A stretch of DNA of 64,000 nucleotides from Parabacteroides massiliensis. GTDB taxonomy: Bacteria > Bacteroidota > Bacteroidia > Bacteroidales > Tannerellaceae. The position numbers were made by a program, and so were the translations under genes. The notes below the pieces were generated by a model, which was given only the letters and a program-made list of their open reading frames with translations, made no database searches and was not told the DNA's origin. This document shows, one piece after another, positions 59,930 through 64,000 of this stretch; position 1 is the first letter of the stretch, and every line of letters starts with the position of its first letter. The DNA is taken from assembly GCF_900155425.1 (NCBI RefSeq), contig NZ_LT700189.1, positions 372,001 to 436,000 on the forward strand. The letters are read 5' to 3'.

Positions 59930-59937
59930 CAAAGTTA
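59930..59937 (-). promoter_or_regulatory. -7 element of the flavodoxin-family gene
   Basis: TAACTTTG on the minus strand, 52 bases before the ATG at 59878. Confidence 0.5.
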
Positions 59938-60009
59938 CTGTAAAGGGCCGGTTGGGATTGTATATGAATTACGGGGATAAGTACCATTTTTACAGGAGAG
60001 GCATACATC

Positions 60010-60067
60010 CTGATTCTTGGTCAGCGGACAGGCGTATGGCCTGTTTGACAATGAAGGCCTGAATCAG
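60010..60067. other. Nested hairpin at the 3' end of the PorT-like gene
   Basis: CTGATTC (60010-60016) pairs with GAATCAG (60061-60067, covering the stop codon), and inside it ACAGGC/GCCTGT (60028-60033 with 60039-60044) forms a tighter hairpin. No T-run follows, so it may stabilise the mRNA 3' end rather than terminate. Confidence 0.45.
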
Positions 60068-60792
60068 AACAGGAAACCGAGCGAGAAACTCATTATGTTT
60101 GTTCGTTTTTCAATATTGAGAGTCCCTTTCTGGTCGGCATCGGTCTTACCTATCTCACGAAAATCGGAAGCGACCTCGCTCAAACCGAACTCGTAGCTGA
60201 AGTCAAGAAACAGACGCCAGATGCTGACTCCCAGTCCGGCGGCGATACTGATCCCGAAAGGCGTGTTGTCGTCTTCAAACTCGCGGGCACTGTCCGTCAT
60301 ATCCGTGCTGTAGCGTGTCTTGTAGTTGTATTTGATATTGGGGCCGAACATCATGCTTAATGCGTACGGACCTTCTTTTACCAGATAATAGCCGACCATC
60401 ACCGGGACTTCGAGTGTGGCGGACTTATAGGTGATCCGGTTCTTGCCGATAGGCATTTGGGTGTTTGCCCCGTTCGGCAGGCTGCTTTCCGTTTGGGGAA
60501 TGTTGAAACGTATGTCACCTTCCGTATATTGCCATGCCAAGCTGGGTTGAATATAGAAACGATCGATATTGACCCGTGCAAACGCGGCTGCCTGATAACC
60601 TACCTTATATTGCAGGCGTATGTCTTCCATCTCCTGATCGTTTATCGTCAACGATTTGACAATCGGGAGCGCGGCGCTGACTCCGACTTTTCCTCCCCAA
60701 TTGAATATCTTGTCTTCGATCTTGATAAACTTTTGGGCTCCCGCCTGGAAACAGAAAGAGAGTATCAACAATGTAAGGTAAATTTTCTTCAT
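60064..60792 (-). CDS. PorT-like outer-membrane beta-barrel protein
   Basis: 242 residues with a signal peptide (LILSFCFQAGAQ). Strands typical of the OMP_b-brl_2/PorT group are seen: GGKVGVSAALPIVKS, GYQAAAFARVNIDRFYIQPSLAWQYT, LEVPVMVGYYLVKEG, GISIAAGLGVSIWRLFLDFSYEFGL, and the C-terminal NIMSFSLGFLF with a terminal Phe. The family includes proteins needed for type IX secretion, but many members are unrelated to it, so I do not name it PorT. It begins two bases after the flavin reductase gene and is cotranscribed with it. Confidence 0.8.
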   Translation of the reverse strand: MKKIYLTLLILSFCFQAGAQKFIKIEDKIFNWGGKVGVSAALPIVKSLTINDQEMEDIRLQYKVGYQAAAFARVNIDRFYIQPSLAWQYTEGDIRFNIPQTESSLPNGANTQMPIGKNRITYKSATLEVPVMVGYYLVKEGPYALSMMFGPNIKYNYKTRYSTDMTDSAREFEDDNTPFGISIAAGLGVSIWRLFLDFSYEFGLSEVASDFREIGKTDADQKGTLNIEKRTNIMSFSLGFLF

Positions 60793-60794
60793 GA

Positions 60795-61361
60795 CTATTT
60801 TTTCTTTTTGACCGACCAGCCGAATTTACCGACAAAGTCGCCCAGTCCATAATATTTGCCATGCGAATAAGCCAGCAGGTCGGCACGTTGCATATCGAAG
60901 GCGCCCGTTTCCGGATCCAGATATTTGTCGTCGGCTTGCACGTTCACCACGTCGGCGATAAACATGTCATGGCTGCCTAATGCCAGGACTTCTTTTACCC
61001 GGCATTCGATACAGAGCGGACATTCTTCTATGGTCGGGGCGCTTACGACCGAGGCTTTTCCCGGTGTCAACTTCATTTCCTCGAACTTGGCATGGTCTTT
61101 TCCTGAATTGACGCCACACCAGTCGGTTGCATACGCCAACTCGCGGGTTGTCAGGTTAATCACGAATTCCATGTTTTTTTTCAGGATCGGATAGGAGTGA
61201 CGCTCCGGGCGGACGGAGATATAACACATCGGCGGATTGGTGCATATCGTCCCCACCCATGCGACAGTTATAATATTGTATTCCGAAGGCTCGGATCCAC
61301 AACTGACCATTACCGCAGGTAGCGGGTAGATCATCGTGCCGGGCTTCCAGTCGTGCTTCAT
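60795..61361 (-). CDS. Flavin reductase family protein
   Basis: 188 residues from ATG 61361; an upstream in-frame ATG lies within the repeat at 61362-61436 and is rejected. It has the FMN-binding split-barrel fold of flavin reductases: MIYPLPAVMVSCG, NIITVAWVGTICTNPPMCYISVRPERHSYP, FVINLTTRELAYATDWCGVNSG and the later HDMFIADVVNVQAD. It would reduce free flavin or act as a flavoprotein with NAD(P)H. It is first of a pair with the PorT-like gene. The role in this organism is unknown. Confidence 0.88.
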   Translation of the reverse strand: MKHDWKPGTMIYPLPAVMVSCGSEPSEYNIITVAWVGTICTNPPMCYISVRPERHSYPILKKNMEFVINLTTRELAYATDWCGVNSGKDHAKFEEMKLTPGKASVVSAPTIEECPLCIECRVKEVLALGSHDMFIADVVNVQADDKYLDPETGAFDMQRADLLAYSHGKYYGLGDFVGKFGWSVKKKK

Positions 61362-61436
61362 AACAATTGACAATTGATAATTGACAATGGACAATTCAGG
61401 GACTGCGACAAATAATTGTCCATTGTCAATTGTTAA
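61362..61436. repeat. AATTGACAATT-family inverted repeat with 18-bp perfect arms
   Basis: AATTGACAATGGACAATT (61379-61396) is the exact inverse of AATTGTCCATTGTCAATT (61414-61431). Further 7-bp units flank it. It separates pyrI from the flavin reductase gene. Confidence 0.85.
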
Positions 61437-61901
61437 TTATTTAATGATGATATCTTCTTTATTGATCTTGCGTTCGCAATAATGGCATCTGATCGTCCCC
61501 TTCTCTTTGTCGATTACATCGAAACGGGTCGGCATCGGTTCATTGTTGGTGATACATTTCGGATTGTTGCATTTTACGAGTCCCACCAGTTCGTTCGGTA
61601 AGGTAACGGTCTTTTTCTCCACCACTTCGTAATCGCGGATAATGTTCAGGATCACGTTCGGGGCGATCAGGGCAATCCGGTTGATCTCCTCGTCACAGAA
61701 GAATTTGTCGGATATCTTGATCATGCCTTTGCAACCCATTTTATTGCTGTGGAAATTGTTACCGATCGTGATCGTGTTGTCCATGTTTTCCAGTCCCAGT
61801 AATTTGGCTACTTTAAACAACTGGCTGGGGGGAATATGATCGATGGCAGTGCCGTTCTCTAAAGCGGCGACCTGCAATTCTTTTTTCTTTTCTGCTGACA
61901 T
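61437..61901 (-). CDS. pyrI: Aspartate carbamoyltransferase regulatory subunit
   Basis: 154 residues, normal for PyrI, which binds CTP/ATP and controls the catalytic subunit. The allosteric domain is [30 protein letters not shown]. The zinc domain holds four cysteines in [14 protein letters not shown] and RCHYCERKI. It follows pyrB by 23 bases, so the full ATCase holoenzyme is encoded here. Confidence 0.96.
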   Translation of the reverse strand: MSAEKKKELQVAALENGTAIDHIPPSQLFKVAKLLGLENMDNTITIGNNFHSNKMGCKGMIKISDKFFCDEEINRIALIAPNVILNIIRDYEVVEKKTVTLPNELVGLVKCNNPKCITNNEPMPTRFDVIDKEKGTIRCHYCERKINKEDIIIK

Positions 61902-61910
61902 AACTTTTTG

Positions 61911-61935
61911 TTAATTGATAATTGTCAATCGTCAA
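61911..61935. repeat. AATTGTCAATT-family repeat between pyrB and pyrI
   Basis: TTAATTGATAATTGTCAATCGTCAA: a short copy of the dispersed repeat, partly overlapping the 3' end of pyrB. Confidence 0.55.
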
Positions 61936-62845
61936 TTTGAATATTTAATACTTCACAGATGATGGCCTGACGGGCGAACAGTCCGTTACGGGCCTGTTGG
62001 ATATAGTAGGCTTTCGGATTATCGTCCACATCATAAGCGATTTCGTTCACGCGAGGCAGCGGATGCAGGATACGCAGGTTCTCACGGCTGTTTTTCAGCA
62101 TGTCGTTCTTCAGGATATACACATTCTTCACACGTTCATACTCTTCGAGGTCGGTGAAGCGTTCACGTTGTACACGCGTCATATACAGAATGTCCGTCTG
62201 GTTGATGATATCTTCCGTAAATTCCGTATATTCATTGTATTTGATGCCATGCTTGTCACAGAAGTTTTTCTGTTCGTCCGGCATGCGGAGCTCGTTCGGC
62301 GCGATGAAGTTGAATGTCGGGTTGAAATGAGACATTCCCACTATCAGCGAGTGTACGGTACGTCCGTATTTCAGGTCGCCGACCATCGTGATGTTGAGAT
62401 CCGTCAGTCTGCCTTGTGTCTTTTGGATGGAATAGAGGTCCAGCATGGTTTGGGAGGGATGCTGGTTTGCCCCGTCTCCGGCATTGATGATTGGTACGTC
62501 CGTGACTTCCGACGCATAGCGGGCAGCACCTTCCAGATGATGACGCATAATGATAAGATCGACATAGTTGCTTACCATCAGGATGGTATCTTTCAGAGTT
62601 TCGCCTTTGGAGGAACTGGTCGTGGAAGCATCGGAGAAACCGATCACACGGCCGCCCAAGCGGTTCACTGCAGTCTCGAAACTCAAGCGTGTGCGAGTGG
62701 AGGGTTCGAAGAACAAGGTCGCCGCCACTTTCCCTTCCAGCAGCTTACGGTTCGGATTTGCTTCAAACTTCCTGGCGTTATCCAGAATACGAAGAATGTC
62801 CTCTTTGGAACATTGATCGATAGAAACTAAACTTTTACTTTTCAT
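61925..62845 (-). CDS. pyrB: Aspartate carbamoyltransferase catalytic subunit
   Basis: 306 residues. It catalyses the first committed step of pyrimidine synthesis, carbamoyl phosphate plus aspartate to carbamoyl-aspartate. The carbamoyl-phosphate loop is [15 protein letters not shown], followed by [11 protein letters not shown], the [10 protein letters not shown] segment and [17 protein letters not shown]. The aspartate-binding part has MTRVQRERF and HPLPRVNEI. It heads the pyrBI operon with a TATCTTTG promoter and a leader of about 109 bases. Confidence 0.97.
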   Translation of the reverse strand: MKSKSLVSIDQCSKEDILRILDNARKFEANPNRKLLEGKVAATLFFEPSTRTRLSFETAVNRLGGRVIGFSDASTTSSSKGETLKDTILMVSNYVDLIIMRHHLEGAARYASEVTDVPIINAGDGANQHPSQTMLDLYSIQKTQGRLTDLNITMVGDLKYGRTVHSLIVGMSHFNPTFNFIAPNELRMPDEQKNFCDKHGIKYNEYTEFTEDIINQTDILYMTRVQRERFTDLEEYERVKNVYILKNDMLKNSRENLRILHPLPRVNEIAYDVDDNPKAYYIQQARNGLFARQAIICEVLNIQIDD

Positions 62846-62891
62846 TTATATGTTGTAATGTGTTTATTATCTGCTTTTTATCTCTTTATTC

Positions 62892-62967
62892 AATAGCCGG
62901 CGTAAAATATTTGTAAAAAAGTCGGCTGTTGATTCAGAGATATAACGTTTCTCGTTTGGCAAAGATA
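62892..62967 (-). promoter_or_regulatory. pyrBI promoter and leader hairpin
   Basis: TATCTTTG on the minus strand (62967-62960), about 115 bases before the pyrB ATG. Within the leader AACAGCCG pairs with CGGCTATT (one mismatch; 62930-62923 with 62899-62892) around an AU-rich loop. It may serve pyrimidine-responsive control; no attenuator peptide or PyrR box was identified. Confidence 0.45.
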
Positions 62968-62997
62968 AGTTTTTCTATACGATATTGTAATCAGTGA

Positions 62998-63180
62998 TTA
63001 AAGAAATGTGTTGAGATTTATTTTTTCTTGTTTCCGTGCGTCACTAATCATTTGCCCCACACAGTAAGCGTATGCTTCTTTGCGAAACTCCTCCCTCTCA
63101 GGTGAACCAACTTTGCCATATAGTTTGTCTAATACGACATCCATACTTCCAATTTTAGGATTTGCTTGCATAATATTCAT
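62998..63180 (-). pseudogene. Truncated XRE-family (HigA-like) antitoxin remnant
   Basis: 60 codons. The sequence KIGSMDVVLDKLYGKVGSPE followed by REEFRKEAYAYCVGQMISDA matches the N-terminal extension of XRE antitoxins of the HigA type, in which a conserved helix-turn-helix should begin right after the ARKQEKIN stretch. Here the frame ends after NLNTFL with a stop codon, so the DNA-binding domain is missing. The ATG overlaps the end of a toxin-like remnant as ATGA, as in an intact toxin-antitoxin pair. A short expressed peptide is possible, but function is unlikely. Confidence 0.6.
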
Positions 63181-63236
63181 TTAAAGAAGTCTATAAAGTA
63201 ATTCTCATAATATAGTATTTCTCTTTCTTTTTTCAT
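63177..63236 (-). pseudogene. N-terminal remnant of a HigB/Gp49-like toxin gene
   Basis: A 19-codon frame, MKKEREILYYENYFIDFFK, resembles the start of HigB/Gp49-family RelE-fold toxins and then stops in an ATGA overlap with the antitoxin remnant. The toxin body, about 90 residues, is absent, which points to an internal deletion. A TATGTTTG element lies directly upstream (63248-63241). The assignment rests on a short stretch and the paired remnant downstream. Confidence 0.45.
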
Positions 63237-63275
63237 AATGCAAACATAGTAAAAGTTTACATATATAAAACTTTG

Positions 63276-63466
63276 TTAAGGCTTTTCTTCGATTATCGCC
63301 ACAATTCTCTTTAGTTCCTCTATCGTGCTGGTTTTATAGAAGTCTCTTTTGTACTGGATGAGGGCAGTGCTGAGAAGATAGTTATTCCAACCACTTCATC
63401 TATAGGGTTGCCGCTATTAATATATTCATAGTAGAATAATGAATAAATGCTTTGGTAGTATTCGTA
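63276..63466 (-). pseudogene. Frameshifted remnant of an unidentified gene
   Basis: Two minus-strand frames read continuously into each other. YYQSIYSLFYYEYINSGNPI followed by DEVVG is in one frame; NNYLLSTALIQYKRDFYKTS followed by TIEELKRIVAIIEEKP and a stop is in the next. Restoring one base near 63386-63392 would fuse them. No start codon remains at the 5' side, where the hicA promoter now lies. The family is unknown to me. Codon pattern and protein-like composition on both sides of the break are what make this look like a decayed gene rather than noise. Confidence 0.5.
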
Positions 63467-63481
63467 TTATCACTATATTTG
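63451..63481 (+). promoter_or_regulatory. Promoter of hicAB
   Basis: TTTG (63451-63454), a 19-base spacer and TATATTTG (63474-63481), a full consensus match; the ATG is at 63506. Confidence 0.7.
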
Positions 63482-63505
63482 CATGGTAATTAAGTCCAAA
63501 GCGTT

Positions 63506-63694
63506 ATGAGTTACAAATCAGTAAAAGACGTTGTAACTATGTTGCAAGAAAACGGTTTTGTTCTAAAGAGTCAGAAAGGTAGCCACATGAAGTTTGAAAA
63601 AGACGGTAAAGTTGTTATCATACCGAATCATCACAGCAAAGGAGTTGAGAAAGGCACTTATTACAGCATTTTGAGACAAGCGGGGCTAAAGTAG
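63506..63694 (+). CDS. hicA: HicA family toxin (mRNA interferase)
   Basis: 62 residues, the typical HicA length. It carries a double-stranded-RNA-binding-like fold with the catalytic histidine in SQKGSHMKFEKDG (H27) and the family end VIIPNHHSKGVEKGTYYSILRQAGLK. HicA cleaves mRNA until neutralised by HicB. The antitoxin gene follows after 36 bases in the usual hicA-hicB order. The promoter matches consensus closely. The pair appears intact, unlike the decayed toxin-antitoxin remnants just to its left. Confidence 0.93.
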   Translation: MSYKSVKDVVTMLQENGFVLKSQKGSHMKFEKDGKVVIIPNHHSKGVEKGTYYSILRQAGLK

Positions 63695-63730
63695 CCCCCT
63701 TGTTCTCTCAATTAAAAAACGGAGGTAATT

Positions 63731-64000
63731 ATGAAAACGGTAGAAGTAATTGTAGAACATGCAGGAAAGAACTTGAGTGCTTATATCGAAGGAGCTCCTG
63801 TTATTACAGTCGGTAATGACATGAAGGAGTTGGAGGATAATATGAAGGAGGCGATCGAGTTATATTTGGAAGATAACGATAGTCCCTGCGAAGTGTTGTC
63901 TGGGGAATTTGAATTGAAGTTTAAGATTGATGCTGCTACATTTATCAACTATTACAGTAATATCTTTACTAAGGCTGCATTGAGCCGTATTACAGGAATC
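63731..64000 (+). CDS. hicB: HicB family antitoxin, 5' part (runs off the window)
   Basis: The first 90 codons are present and open to the window end. The protein starts MKTVEVIVEHAGKNLSAYIE, then AIELYLEDNDSPCEVLSGEF, the partial RNase-H-like fold of HicB, and NYYSNIFTKAALSRITGI, where a helix-turn-helix DNA-binding domain begins. A strong Shine-Dalgarno GGAGG stands six bases before the ATG, rare in this genome, which may ensure antitoxin excess. HicB blocks HicA and usually represses the operon. Confidence 0.9.
   Translation, partial: MKTVEVIVEHAGKNLSAYIEGAPVITVGNDMKELEDNMKEAIELYLEDNDSPCEVLSGEFELKFKIDAATFINYYSNIFTKAALSRITGI

Noticed and set aside
1-64000. tRNA, rRNA, tmRNA or prophage genes
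   Set aside because: No cloverleaf with CCA-end sequence, rRNA-like stretch or phage structural gene was seen in the gaps between genes.

Overview
The window is chromosomal DNA from a Bacteroidota bacterium, order Bacteroidales, most likely Parabacteroides or a close relative. The evidence is the repeated TAnnTTTG promoter element with few Shine-Dalgarno sites, a type IX secretion C-terminal domain, SusD-less TonB receptor genes, LytS/LytTR regulation, an Mpi-like invertase homologue and Bacteroidales-type PorT and DUF families. The species is an inference. No rRNA, tRNA, CRISPR array, prophage or intact insertion sequence was seen.

Layout. 0-5 kb: a tripartite RND efflux operon (adaptor fragment, permease, TolC), followed by an elaborate structured RNA or terminator. 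5.3-7.0 kb: a large T9SS-type secreted protein. 7.1-7.3 kb: an array of short palindromes. 7.4-9.6 kb: tgt and an LptF/LptG-type permease. 9.7-12.2 kb: a Tat-exported DUF362 protein with a polyferredoxin. 12.3-16.8 kb: a small glycan operon (alginate-lyase-like protein and GH2). 16.9-22.5 kb: a uracil/xanthine permease and a potABCD-type polyamine ABC operon whose binding protein has a C-terminal membrane anchor. 22.5-26 kb: a HAD phosphatase, a queuosine-precursor transporter with a candidate preQ1 riboswitch, and a LytTR two-component pair. 26-31.8 kb: a ClC channel, a barrel protein, a ThuA protein, cysK and isochorismate synthase. 31.8-36.3 kb: a HAD-hotdog fusion, an SF1 helicase, a glycine-zipper lipoprotein and a small membrane protein. 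36.5-43.6 kb: L-cysteine desulfidase, an AlkZ-like glycosylase, CorA, MATE, GNAT and DUF2156 proteins. 43.7-50.3 kb: an AraC regulator, a serine-recombinase homologue lacking its nucleophile, and the operon PDZ protein-mutS2-corA. 50.5-52.3 kb: grpE-dnaJ. 52.6-59.2 kb: an uncharacterised cell-envelope cassette (Cys-rich OB-like lipoprotein, DUF4876 lipoprotein, TonB receptor, DUF6850-type barrel). 59.2-62.8 kb: a palindromic element, a flavodoxin-like protein, a PorT-like barrel, flavin reductase and pyrBI. 62.9-64 kb: decayed toxin-antitoxin and other gene remnants next to an apparently intact hicAB pair cut by the window end.

Links between genes. tgt and the transporter both serve queuosine modification of tRNA. 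The HAD-hotdog fusion and isochorismate synthase overlap and point to menaquinone synthesis. Most of the window is core metabolism and envelope biology. The accessory or unexplained signals are the two palindromic clusters, the structured RNA after tolC, the nucleophile-less recombinase, the TonB cassette and the degraded right end.
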